Origin: Evansella alkalicola
Lineage (GTDB): Bacteria > Bacillota > Bacilli > Bacillales > Salisediminibacteriaceae
Assembly: GCF_019042735.1 (NCBI RefSeq)
Contig: NZ_JAHQCR010000053.1
Location: 1-64,000, forward strand
Reading direction: 5' to 3'
Length of the DNA stretch: 64,000 bases
Position numbers and translations under genes: made by a program. The notes beneath the pieces are model-generated. The model was not told where the DNA came from, did no database searches, and saw only the letters and a program-made list of their open reading frames with translations. Of the stretch, positions 33,685 through 41,970 are shown piece after piece; positions within the stretch are counted from its first letter, which is position 1; each line of letters starts with the position of its first letter.

Positions 33685-34439
33685 GGGTTCACCACCACCA
33701 ATTCTTGACCTTCTTTCATAAGGGAAGCACTACCGTGATACGCCTTTTTGATCAAATCTGTACGATATACATCCTTCACCTCACCTGCATGAATGAGCTC
33801 CTGATTTAACAACACCAGTTGGTCAAAATATTTTTCAACTTTACTCAAGTCATGGTGGATGACAAAAATTGTTTTACCTTCTTGCTTTAACGTGTGTAAT
33901 ATATCTACAATAATTTCTTCTGATTTCACATCTATACCAACGAAAGGCTCATCTAGGAAAAATAAGTCTGCATCTTGAGACAGGGACCTGGCAATAAATA
34001 CTCTTTGCTGTTGACCACCTGAAAGCTCACCGATCTGACGATTAGCAAATTCCTCCATACCTACCATTCGCAATGCTTCAAATGCCCGTTCTTTATCCTT
34101 TTTACTTGCAATTTTGTACCATGGTATGTGCATGAATCTTCCCATTAAAACGACGTCTTTAACTAGCACCGGAAAGTCCCAATCAATGCTACTTCTCTGT
34201 GGTACGTAAGCAATATTTTTACGAATATCCTTTACTTTTTCACCAAAAAAGGAAACTGTGCCTTTACATCGCTCGAGACCTAGCATCGCCTTCATTAAAG
34301 TTGACTTACCTGCACCATTTGGCCCTATTACACCAACGATGGATCCTTTGTTTACGGTAAAACTAACATTTTTTAATGCCAGGTTACCATGATAGTGAAC
34401 AGATAGACTTTTGACATCAACAGTCTCATGATAATCCAT
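33681..34439 (-). CDS. Manganese-type ABC transporter ATP-binding protein (MntB-like)
   Basis: The 252-residue ATPase has Walker A GPNGAGKST, signature LSGGQQQRVF and Walker B LFFLDEPF, followed by FVIHHDLS. The segment IAYVPQRSSIDWDFPVLVKD is characteristic of manganese/zinc importers. ATG seven bases after GGAGGGG. It is translationally coupled to the permease. A palindromic MntR-like element lies about 120 bases upstream, supporting manganese over zinc. Confidence 0.87.
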   Translation of the reverse strand: MDYHETVDVKSLSVHYHGNLALKNVSFTVNKGSIVGVIGPNGAGKSTLMKAMLGLERCKGTVSFFGEKVKDIRKNIAYVPQRSSIDWDFPVLVKDVVLMGRFMHIPWYKIASKKDKERAFEALRMVGMEEFANRQIGELSGGQQQRVFIARSLSQDADLFFLDEPFVGIDVKSEEIIVDILHTLKQEGKTIFVIHHDLSKVEKYFDQLVLLNQELIHAGEVKDVYRTDLIKKAYHGSASLMKEGQELVVVNP

Positions 34440-34559
34440 TATATTCCCCTCCTGCTCATGGAAAACACTTTTATTATAATTGATCTACTAACATATGGGA
34501 TACTATATGTCGTACATGCAATGATTGTGAATGAATTCGATTTTTTTTACCAAGAAACA

Positions 34560-34583
34560 AAAAGTTGCCCTAAGTAAACTTTT
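34560..34583. promoter_or_regulatory. Candidate MntR (DtxR-family) operator
   Basis: The forward strand shows AAAAGTT at one end and AACTTTT at the other, with an imperfect GCCCTAAGTA centre, resembling the MntR palindrome. On the reverse strand TTCACA and TATAGT (34502-34507), 18 bases apart, could be the promoter downstream of it. Confidence 0.5.
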
Positions 34584-34643
34584 TACTAATACTAATTATA
34601 AGGCCCTATTGGATTTTTTGCAATCAGCAAATGTGGAGAAATT

Positions 34644-34674
34644 AAAAAAAACTGCGGATTGGAGTTGTCCGCAG
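34644..34674 (-). terminator. Terminator of the sensor kinase gene
   Basis: CTGCGGA (34652-34658) pairs with TCCGCAG (34668-34674), followed by a T-run on the reverse strand. Confidence 0.82.
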
Positions 34675-34684
34675 CTTTACATTA

Positions 34685-36034
34685 TTATTGCAGTGGAAGA
34701 AAAACGGTGACTGTCGTTCCCTTTCCAACTGAACTATCAATTTTCAATTTTCCTTCATGCTCTTCAATAATGTGATGACATAAAGGTATTCCGATACCCG
34801 TTCCCTTTTCTTTAGTAGTGTAAAAAGGTTCATCAATCCTCGCCATCACCTCAGGAGGGATTCCAGGACCTTGATCAGTCAATTCAATTTCAAAATGATC
34901 GTCCTTTATCCTTGTCCGCACTTTAAACGTTCTGTTCCCCTTTTGTCCTTCATATGCTTCTACTGAATTTCGAAGGATATTTAGTAATACTTGCTTTATC
35001 ATTTGTTCATTAATATAAAGCGTTGCATCTTCTTCATTAATGGAGTATGACAATTCAATATCGTGCAGCAAGCATTCAGAACGGAATATCATTAATAATG
35101 ATTCCATCAGTTCCTTTGATTGATAATAATGCATATCAATCTTTTTCCGTGATACTGACAAGAAGTCTTCAATGATTTTATTCATCCTATCAATCTCTGT
35201 AAAAATCGTATCGTAATATTTCTCAATATTGTTCGAAAGCTTTGAAAGCTGGAGAAACCCTTTTATAACAGATAATGGATTCCTCAACTCATGTGCTACC
35301 CCTGCAGCAACTTGAGAAACTACCTCCATTTGCTGTTGAGCAGTTAAAAGTTGCTTAATACGCTCTTGAAAACTTTGATCCTTAATCACTATAAACAAAA
35401 AACCATCAAATTCAAATGCATTGACCAAGAGGCTAAAATCTTTCCCCCTAACAGTCACAATTTCAATACTTTTTGCTCCATCATTGATCCATTTTTCATA
35501 ATGCTCATTTATCTGAAAGAAAAATGGTCCAGTAAAATCATGTAAAAGATATTGTTTATCTTTTTCCAAATTGTAACCAAATTTATAAGCGATCGTTCTC
35601 ATTTCCTCATTCCAGTAACTTATCACACCATCACGAGAAATAGTGAACGTGGCAAATGGGAACTCTTCCGCAAAGCTAGTTAAGTCATTATAAGTATGTT
35701 TTTGATCACCAATAAGGATAATATTTTCCCCTCGAGTAGCTCCGGTTATTTCAAGTGGGTATGTTTCACCTTTAATCTCAAAGATAAATGCTCCTACTTC
35801 CTTCTCTGAGCTATGTTTAATTTTCTCGAAGAAATGATCAAATCTACCCCTTTCCTCTATAGAGAGGCCGTTGCTAAGATCATTCTTTAGAGCTTCCTTT
35901 ACCTCATCTTGCTGTATGTATAGTTGAACTAATTCTTGATTTTTTGTAAAAACAAATATCCAATTGTTGGTGAGCTCGATAATATCGGCCAATATATCCT
36001 TCTCTTTGCTTGAGTTTAAATAATCTTTCAACAT
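34685..36034 (-). CDS. Soluble PAS-containing sensor histidine kinase (sporulation-kinase-like)
   Basis: The 449-residue protein has no membrane segment. It has two PAS-like regions (about 10-110 and 110-225), a HisKA domain with GVAHELRNPLSVIKGFLQ (about 242-259, His phosphorylation site) and a HATPase_c domain with NILRNSVEAYEG, DQGPGIP and GTGIGIPLCHHI. No response regulator lies next to it. This is typical of orphan KinA/KinE-like kinases feeding Spo0F, but that target is only inferred. ATG four bases after AGGGGAG. Confidence 0.88.
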   Translation of the reverse strand: MLKDYLNSSKEKDILADIIELTNNWIFVFTKNQELVQLYIQQDEVKEALKNDLSNGLSIEERGRFDHFFEKIKHSSEKEVGAFIFEIKGETYPLEITGATRGENIILIGDQKHTYNDLTSFAEEFPFATFTISRDGVISYWNEEMRTIAYKFGYNLEKDKQYLLHDFTGPFFFQINEHYEKWINDGAKSIEIVTVRGKDFSLLVNAFEFDGFLFIVIKDQSFQERIKQLLTAQQQMEVVSQVAAGVAHELRNPLSVIKGFLQLSKLSNNIEKYYDTIFTEIDRMNKIIEDFLSVSRKKIDMHYYQSKELMESLLMIFRSECLLHDIELSYSINEEDATLYINEQMIKQVLLNILRNSVEAYEGQKGNRTFKVRTRIKDDHFEIELTDQGPGIPPEVMARIDEPFYTTKEKGTGIGIPLCHHIIEEHEGKLKIDSSVGKGTTVTVFLPLQ

Positions 36035-36186
36035 AGAGCTCCCCTTAATTTTCCATAATTTTTCTACAACTCATATTATACCTTATTTTCGACCTAATTT
36101 TGGAACATTTTTTATAAAAAGACATAAAGATGGTTAATAGAGGTTGAAAAACACATAAAATCCATTTTCTAAGGAGGCTTTACATT

Positions 36187-36462
36187 TTGAATCCTGTCAT
36201 TCAGCAAATGGTCAATCAGAAGATTAGGAGCTTAAATGTAAAAGAGCTAATACGTCTTGGGAGAGAAAACAATATCTCCATCACCGTAAAACAGGCTAAA
36301 GAAATACTTAATATTCTTCAGGAACAGCCCTTCGATATTGGGAATAAAAAGTTAGTTCTAAACATCAATAAGAAATTAAAAAACTTAGACCCTGAATTGT
36401 ACAATAAAGTAAGAGGCATCCTGAAGCCGTATGAAAAATATCTAGATTATTCCATCGACTAA
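36187..36462 (+). CDS. yqfT: DUF2624 family protein YqfT
   Basis: The 91-residue soluble helical protein opens NPVIQQMVNQKIRSLNVKEL and ends LKPYEKYLDYSID. It resembles the DUF2624/YqfT family of unknown function, found next to nfo as here. TTG start nine bases after AAGGAGG, in strong context. It converges with nfo on a shared terminator. Confidence 0.75.
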   Translation: MNPVIQQMVNQKIRSLNVKELIRLGRENNISITVKQAKEILNILQEQPFDIGNKKLVLNINKKLKNLDPELYNKVRGILKPYEKYLDYSID

Positions 36463-36489
36463 GAATAGATTCTTACGATCGTTAACATG

Positions 36490-36530
36490 AAAAGGGCCAG
36501 CAAAAAGTATTATCTTTTTACTGGCCCTTT
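36490..36530. terminator. Bidirectional terminator of yqfT and nfo
   Basis: AAAGGGCCAG pairs with CTGGCCCTTT, with an inner AAAAG/CTTTT pair. A and T runs occur on both sides. Confidence 0.85.
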
Positions 36531-36540
36531 CATATTTTTT

Positions 36541-37425
36541 TTACATTAGCTTTTCCTTTAAATTCTCATCAAATGCTCTATTTTTTATCATTTCAATTTC
36601 AAGCTTATATGGTGCCTGTTTATTTTTCTTGTCTTCCCCCACATAAGGTGTTTCTAATATCTTTGGTACATTTTCGAAAAGTTCGTGGTATAAAACTCTT
36701 TCCAATGCATCGTATCCAATATGACCGAAGCCGATATTTTCGTGACGGTCTTTCTTAGCACCACATTCATTTTTACTGTCGTTGATGTGAAGCACTTTAA
36801 TTCGATCAATACCAACTGTATCATCAAATTCCTTTAACACACCATCTAAATTATTTACTATATCATAGCCTGAATCATGAACGTGACATGTGTCAAAACA
36901 GACAGAAAGCAATTCATTATGCTTCACACCATCGATGATTTTAGCAATTTCATCAAAAGATCTACCACATTCTGAACCTTTACCTGCCATTGTTTCAAGG
37001 GCAATTTGAACGTCATGCTTGGGATCTAACACTTCATTTAGACCCTCAATAATTTTTTCAATACCCTTATCAGCCCCTGCTCCAACGTGTGCACCAGGAT
37101 GAAGAACGATTTGCTTTGCACCTAATGCTGCAGTTCTTTCAATTTCGCTCCTAAGGAAATTGACACCAAGCTCAAAAACTTCTGGCTTAGTAGTGTTAGC
37201 AATATTAATAATATATGGTGCATGGACCACAATATTGGAAAGGCCATTCGCTTTCATATGCTCTGTACCTGTCTCAATATTTAAGTCTTCGATTTTCTTC
37301 CTTCGGGTGTTTTGTGGCGCACCTGTATAAATCATAAAGGTTGTTGCACCATAGGATACTGCTTCTTCACTAGCTGCCAACAGCATTTTTTTCCCACTCA
37401 TTGATACATGTGATCCTAATAACAT
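36541..37425 (-). CDS. nfo: Endonuclease IV
   Basis: The 294-residue zinc-dependent AP endonuclease acts in base-excision repair. The TIM barrel carries the metal ligands in LGSHVSMSG, VVHAPYIIN, VLHPGAHVG, ALETMAGKG, CFDTCHVHDSGYD and HINDSKNECGAKKDRHENIG. Length agrees with the family. ATG nine bases after GGGAGAGG. It lies 26 bases after cshB on the same strand, as in B. subtilis (yqfR-yqfS). Confidence 0.96.
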   Translation of the reverse strand: MLLGSHVSMSGKKMLLAASEEAVSYGATTFMIYTGAPQNTRRKKIEDLNIETGTEHMKANGLSNIVVHAPYIINIANTTKPEVFELGVNFLRSEIERTAALGAKQIVLHPGAHVGAGADKGIEKIIEGLNEVLDPKHDVQIALETMAGKGSECGRSFDEIAKIIDGVKHNELLSVCFDTCHVHDSGYDIVNNLDGVLKEFDDTVGIDRIKVLHINDSKNECGAKKDRHENIGFGHIGYDALERVLYHELFENVPKILETPYVGEDKKNKQAPYKLEIEMIKNRAFDENLKEKLM

Positions 37426-37450
37426 CGTTTACCCTCTCCCAAAACTTATT

Positions 37451-38749
37451 TTACTTTTTTCTGCGACTTTCAATGCGGCGTTGTCGCTTTTCTTCTTTTT
37501 CTCGCTTATATCGCGCTTTCTTTTTATAACCTGGCTTTACTTTCTGTGCCTTTTTTGAAATTGCCTTAGTAGGGCCTGTAGATGCATTATGTTTTGTCGT
37601 TGGACGAACACGTTTTTCAATCGTTACCCATTCATCGCCTTTAAGTTCTCGATTTATAAAAGTAATCCCTTGTTTTTCTAGCTTCGTAATACTATCTTGA
37701 TCTTCCCTGCCATAGATGGTAACTGCAATGCCATCCCATCCCGCACGTGCGGTTCTTCCAACACGGTGAATGTAGTATTCCAGTTCCTGAGGAAGCTCAT
37801 AATTTATAATGTGACTAATTCCCTTCACATCAATCCCTCTAGCAACGAGGTCAGACGCAACAAGATACTGAACCTCCGCGTCTTGAAGGCGCTTCATGAC
37901 TTTTTTCCGTTGTCGAGGACTGATTCCACCATGAAGTAAATCTGCTTTAAGTCCAGCGTTTAAGAAAGCCTCAAATACTTCATCTGCAGCTTCTTTTGTA
38001 TTTGTGAATACTACTGCCAAAAATGGATTTAATGACTTTGCAATTTTTACAACTATCTCTTTTTTATCCCTATCACGATCAGGAACAAGCCAATGCTCGA
38101 TCTTTCGTGGTGAAACATCTTTTGGCTGAACCTCCACTTGTCTAGGGTTCTTCATATATTTCCGTAAAAACGGCTTAAGTTTTTCTGGAATTGTAGCTGA
38201 AAATACCATCATTTGCAGGTCTTCATCCATCCTGCTAGCAGCCCTGTCTACATCCTCAATGAATCCCATGTCAAGCATCTGATCGGCTTCGTCCACTACA
38301 AACATTTCCACATGACGAACATCCACTGCCTGGTTCTCTATCATATCTGCCACGCGCCCAGGAGTACCAACGATAATATGTGGCTGATGCTTCAGCTTGT
38401 CCATCATGCGTTGTCGATCAGTTCCACCAACAACAAGCTGCGAATGCAATTCCTCGTTGAATTTGATGAGTTTTTTTAATACATCAAATAGCTGAGACGC
38501 TAATTCTCTCGTAGGTGCTGTAATAACTGCTTGTGTTTCCTTTTTAGTTGTATCAATTCGATCAACAATAGGTAATAAAAAAGCAAGGGTTTTACCTGTA
38601 CCCGTTTGTGACTGTCCAATTACATCTATTCCGTTTTTAATAGCTGGAATAAGTCTCTCCTGTATCTCAGTCGGTAATTCAATTCCCTGCTCCTTTAATG
38701 CCTCGATTAAAAAAGACTGTAATTGAAATCTTTCAAAATTATGGTTCAT
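37451..38749 (-). CDS. cshB: DEAD-box RNA helicase CshB
   Basis: The 432-residue ATP-dependent RNA helicase shows Q-motif FQLQSFLIEALKEQGI, motif I SQTGTGKT, Ia PTRELASQ, II VDEAD, III SAT, V ARGIDVKG and VI HRVGRTARAG, and a basic C-terminal tail (RYKREKEEKRQRRIESRRKK). It remodels RNA, likely during ribosome assembly and cold adaptation, as known for the B. subtilis orthologue YqfR. ATG after AAGGAAGG. It is in an operon with nfo. Confidence 0.95.
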   Translation of the reverse strand: MNHNFERFQLQSFLIEALKEQGIELPTEIQERLIPAIKNGIDVIGQSQTGTGKTLAFLLPIVDRIDTTKKETQAVITAPTRELASQLFDVLKKLIKFNEELHSQLVVGGTDRQRMMDKLKHQPHIIVGTPGRVADMIENQAVDVRHVEMFVVDEADQMLDMGFIEDVDRAASRMDEDLQMMVFSATIPEKLKPFLRKYMKNPRQVEVQPKDVSPRKIEHWLVPDRDRDKKEIVVKIAKSLNPFLAVVFTNTKEAADEVFEAFLNAGLKADLLHGGISPRQRKKVMKRLQDAEVQYLVASDLVARGIDVKGISHIINYELPQELEYYIHRVGRTARAGWDGIAVTIYGREDQDSITKLEKQGITFINRELKGDEWVTIEKRVRPTTKHNASTGPTKAISKKAQKVKPGYKKKARYKREKEEKRQRRIESRRKK

Positions 38750-38965
38750 CTTGTATTATCCTTCCTTAAAACCTCATTTTCTCTTTACACTAACTATACA
38801 TTTTAACATAAATATAAGAATTTTAGCCAATTTTGTCCAAAGTCATAAGTAATGTCACTTTAATGTCACTATTATTTTCTACAATATATAGGTGTGCCTA
38901 TACCAAATTTCTTTATCTTGCATATACCTAACAGGAGAAGATCATGTATTGAAAGGATGGTCATG

Positions 38966-39943
38966 ATGTTTGGACCACGCCCTTCTTCACCTCCTGGAAA
39001 CTCAACTCCCCCTTTTGGCGGGGGACTTTTTGCGAGAGGAGCTGGAGGATTTTCACAACAAGGTGTACAACAGGGAGTACAACAAGGTATCCAGCAAGGA
39101 GCGCAAGCCTTTTCTAATGCACAAGCTCCTATGCAGGCCCCCCGTGGCGGCGGTTTGCTAGCAAGATTATTCGGTGGCGGTCGTAGAATGGCTGGCGCGG
39201 GGAATGCTGCCAATATGGCTAATGGAGCCATGAATGCTGCGAACACAGCTGGTGGAGCCATGAATACTGTGAACGCAGCGAGTGGAGCAATGCATGGGGC
39301 TCGTGCGGCAGGAGGTGCTGCTAATTTAGCCTCAGGGGCTGCTGGTGCTACTGGTGCTGCCTCTGCAGCTGGAGCTGCTGGTGGATCAGCCTTGGGAACT
39401 GCAGCGGCTGCGGCATCAACCGCTTCCAATTCAGGAAGTGCTATTGAATCCATCTTAGGTTTTGTTGAAAATGCTCAAAAAGCGTTAGAAACGGTCCAGC
39501 AAGTGGGACCCATGGTTCAGCAATACGGCCCTTTATTAAAATCGCTACCTCAGATGATGGAAGTATTAAACTCAAGCAATGATGATAATGACGCAGATAA
39601 CGAAACCGAAGAAGATACTGAGTCAGATTCTGATGGAGAAGAAGCAGAATCAAGCGAAGATGAGGTAGATGACAAGGCTAAAGATCTTGAAGGGGATAAA
39701 TCAGATTTAGAAGCTAACGATGATGATACTGAAAATGAAGATGTAACTGAAAAGAAAAAGAAAAATAAAGATATAGGGTCTAAAAAAAGTAATAACATAA
39801 CTTCAAACACTAAGAAAAAAGATACTTCAAAGGGAAAAGTTTCTTCAAGTACGTCAGAAAAAAGTAGCAGTGTAAAGAAAAAGAAGAAAAGACAGACCAA
39901 GAGCACTACTGGAGAATTTCCTCAACCAAAACTTTACATCTAA
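38966..39943 (+). CDS. yqfQ: YqfQ/VrrA-like low-complexity protein
   Basis: The 325-residue protein starts with FGPRPSSPPGNSTPPFGGG, then Gln/Gly repeats (QQGVQQGVQQGIQQGAQ), a long Ala/Gly stretch with NAANTAGGAMN-type repeats (about 70-140), a conserved short helical core (about 150-190, FVENAQKALETVQQVGPMVQ), an acidic Asp/Glu region and a basic Lys/Ser tail. This layout fits YqfQ (VrrA), next to ispH in Bacillus and known for repeat-number variation. Function unknown. Two adjacent ATGs are possible; the second is eight bases from GAAAGGA. The repeats make length variation between strains likely. Confidence 0.78.
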   Translation: MFGPRPSSPPGNSTPPFGGGLFARGAGGFSQQGVQQGVQQGIQQGAQAFSNAQAPMQAPRGGGLLARLFGGGRRMAGAGNAANMANGAMNAANTAGGAMNTVNAASGAMHGARAAGGAANLASGAAGATGAASAAGAAGGSALGTAAAAASTASNSGSAIESILGFVENAQKALETVQQVGPMVQQYGPLLKSLPQMMEVLNSSNDDNDADNETEEDTESDSDGEEAESSEDEVDDKAKDLEGDKSDLEANDDDTENEDVTEKKKKNKDIGSKKSNNITSNTKKKDTSKGKVSSSTSEKSSSVKKKKKRQTKSTTGEFPQPKLYI

Positions 39944-39980
39944 GAAATCCAGTCACCTCTAGTGAATGACTGGATTTCTT
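39942..39980 (+). terminator. Terminator of yqfQ
   Basis: A 14-bp perfect stem, AAGAAATCCAGTCA with its complement, overlaps the stop codon and is followed by T-rich sequence. Confidence 0.88.
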
Positions 39981-40082
39981 TTAGTTATTTTCCATTGACT
40001 TATTTATATTTCCATAGTAAAATTTTAAATTTGCTTCCAAATATGATACAATAGAACTTACTATTGTATTGGAGGAATGCTC

Positions 40083-40577
40083 ATGTTCAAAGTCGGTGAT
40101 CACGTCGTTTATCCATATCATGGAGCTGGAACGATTCAGGATATTGAAGAGAAGGATATCCTCGGTGAAAAATTAAACTATTTCGTCGTTTTCTTTCCAC
40201 TTAATCATGTAACGTTAATGTTACCTGAAAATCGCGTTAAAACTTCAGGATTACGAAAGATAATACAACCTAAGCAAATAGATGAGTTGGCAACTGCTTT
40301 AAAGCCGACTGAATCATCAACCTCCAAAAAGGATGCGGCACGACCTTATTCTAAGGAAAATGAAACATTGTTAAAATCAGGAGATATCATGGATGCAGCG
40401 ATGGTAATCTCGAATCTCACTTCGAAAGAAGGAGAGCGTACAAACGGTTTGCACATGGAAGACAGAAAGAATTTAGATCGGGCAAAACAGTTTATCGTGA
40501 GCGAACTCATGCTTGTAAACGACCTTTCAGAAGAAGAAGCTTACCAGTTTATAACTGATAATTCAAAAGGTGCATAA
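40083..40577 (+). CDS. CarD family transcription regulator
   Basis: The 164-residue protein starts MFKVGDHVVYPYHGAGTIQD, the Tudor-like RNA polymerase beta-binding module of CarD/CdnL (about 1-60), with a helical C-terminal half (about 90-160) containing DRAKQFIVSELMLVNDLSEEEA. CarD proteins bind RNA polymerase and alter promoter opening. In B. subtilis the related gene (ydeB) lies elsewhere. ATG seven bases after GGAGG. Single gene, own terminator. Confidence 0.92.
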   Translation: MFKVGDHVVYPYHGAGTIQDIEEKDILGEKLNYFVVFFPLNHVTLMLPENRVKTSGLRKIIQPKQIDELATALKPTESSTSKKDAARPYSKENETLLKSGDIMDAAMVISNLTSKEGERTNGLHMEDRKNLDRAKQFIVSELMLVNDLSEEEAYQFITDNSKGA

Positions 40578-40589
40578 CATTTGGTCACT

Positions 40590-40622
40590 AAAAAGTCTTT
40601 CGTAATTAGCGAAAGGCTTTTT
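40590..40622 (+). terminator. Terminator of the carD-like gene
   Basis: AAAAAGTCTTTCG/CGAAAGGCTTTTT stem (40590-40602 with 40610-40622, one mismatch), ending in a T-run. Confidence 0.88.
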
Positions 40623-40684
40623 CTTTGGCTTTGTAGGACTTTGCTGTTGTTTCGCTGCAGGAATATCGGTTGAAGTAGGCATTC

Positions 40685-40830
40685 GGGCAATTAAATCGTG
40701 TTTATTTTACCTTTACAACTTGCGCACCAGTTCTTCGGGCAATTAAATCACCTTTTTTTTACCTTTACAATGACTGCACCATCGCTTTGGGCAATTAAAC
40801 AAAGTTTATTTTATACCCTATCATTGTCAA
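40685..40830. repeat. 52-bp tandem repeat, about 2.8 copies
   Basis: GGGCAATTAAA begins at 40685, 40737 and 40789, exactly 52 bases apart. Units share TTTACCTTTACAA and GCACCA blocks; the third is degenerate after about 25 bases. It fills the gap between the carD terminator and ispH and ends about 25 bases before the ispH promoter region. No gene inside. Confidence 0.85.
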
Positions 40831-40902
40831 TTTACTCATTTTCACTTTATAATGGTAGTTAGATTGTTTATAAATATTGATTCACATAGAGGAGGAATCA
40901 TG

Positions 40903-41856
40903 ATGGATGTCATCAAAATTTCTCCGCGTGGCTACTGCTATGGTGTTGTTGACGCAATGGTATTAGCTAGACAGGCGGTTGAAAATTTAGATCTACCTAG
41001 ACCAATCTATATATTAGGTATGATCGTTCATAATAAACATGTTACAGAAGCTTTTACAGAAGAAGGGATTGTTACTTTAGATGGACCAAATCGCCTTGAA
41101 ATTTTAAAAAAGGTTGATAAGGGTACTGTCATTTTTACAGCACATGGGGTCTCTCCGGAAGTAAGAAAGCTCGCAAAGGAAAAGGGCCTCACAACAGTTG
41201 ATGCAACTTGTCCAGATGTAACGAGAACTCATGACCTTATCCGAGAAAAAAAGGAAGAGGACTATGAAATTATTTATATCGGAAAAAAGGGACACCCTGA
41301 ACCAGAAGGAGCTTTAGGGGTTGCCCCAGATATTGTACATCTAGTTGAAAATCAAGACGATGTAGACCAACTTAACATTACTAGTGAAAACATACTGATT
41401 ACTAACCAAACAACGATGAGCCAATGGGATGTGGGACATTTAATTAATGCAGCCTTGAAGAAGTACCCTCATGCTGAAGTTCATAATGAAATATGTATGG
41501 CTACTCAGGTGCGTCAAGAAGCAGTTGCAGAACAGGCAAAACAAGCAGACTTATTAGTCGTTGTAGGGGACCCGAAAAGTAACAACTCGAATCGACTGGC
41601 GCAAGTTTCTAAGGAAATTGCAGGAACTCCAGCTTATCGCATCGCTAATGTAAATGAGCTTAACCTAGAGTGGCTCAAAGGAATTAGTAAAGTTGCCGTA
41701 ACAGCGGGAGCTAGTACGCCGACTCCGATCACAAAAGAAGTAATCAGCTTCCTTGAGAAGTTTGATGAAGACGATCCACATACTTGGGATACAACAAGTA
41801 CAGTAAAACTAACGAGAATTTTACCAAAAGTAAAAAAGAAAGCTTCCGCAAAATAG
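40903..41856 (+). CDS. ispH: 4-hydroxy-3-methylbut-2-enyl diphosphate reductase IspH
   Basis: The 317-residue 4Fe-4S enzyme makes IPP and DMAPP from HMBPP, the last step of the MEP pathway begun upstream by IspG (also in this window). Cluster cysteines are Cys12 (SPRGYCYGVV), Cys103 (VDATCPDV) and Cys198 (HNEICMATQ); GVAVTAGAS-like and AHGV motifs agree. The ATG MDVIKIS is seven bases after GGAGG; the ATG one codon earlier is closer. Own terminator. Confidence 0.96.
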   Translation: MDVIKISPRGYCYGVVDAMVLARQAVENLDLPRPIYILGMIVHNKHVTEAFTEEGIVTLDGPNRLEILKKVDKGTVIFTAHGVSPEVRKLAKEKGLTTVDATCPDVTRTHDLIREKKEEDYEIIYIGKKGHPEPEGALGVAPDIVHLVENQDDVDQLNITSENILITNQTTMSQWDVGHLINAALKKYPHAEVHNEICMATQVRQEAVAEQAKQADLLVVVGDPKSNNSNRLAQVSKEIAGTPAYRIANVNELNLEWLKGISKVAVTAGASTPTPITKEVISFLEKFDEDDPHTWDTTSTVKLTRILPKVKKKASAK

Positions 41857-41893
41857 AAAGGGAAAGCAGTTTGGTCATCGGCCACATAGACAA

Positions 41894-41928
41894 AAACACT
41901 TAGCTGAGAATAAGGCAGCTAAGTGTTT
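41894..41928 (+). terminator. Terminator of ispH
   Basis: AAACACTTAGCTG pairs with CAGCTAAGTGTTT (13 bp), followed by CTTTGTT. It may also serve the converging yqfO transcript. Confidence 0.85.
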
Positions 41929-41970
41929 CTTTGTTATTTATACATAAACGCATAAACAAAACAAAAAGAT

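Noticed and set aside
38872..39453. Reverse-strand Pro/Ala-rich open frame
   Set aside because: It is the antisense of the Ala/Gly-rich yqfQ gene and arises from its base composition; no ribosome site.
40685..40830. CRISPR-like or coding repeat before ispH
   Set aside because: Repeats are contiguous with no unique spacers, and neither strand has a supported start codon.
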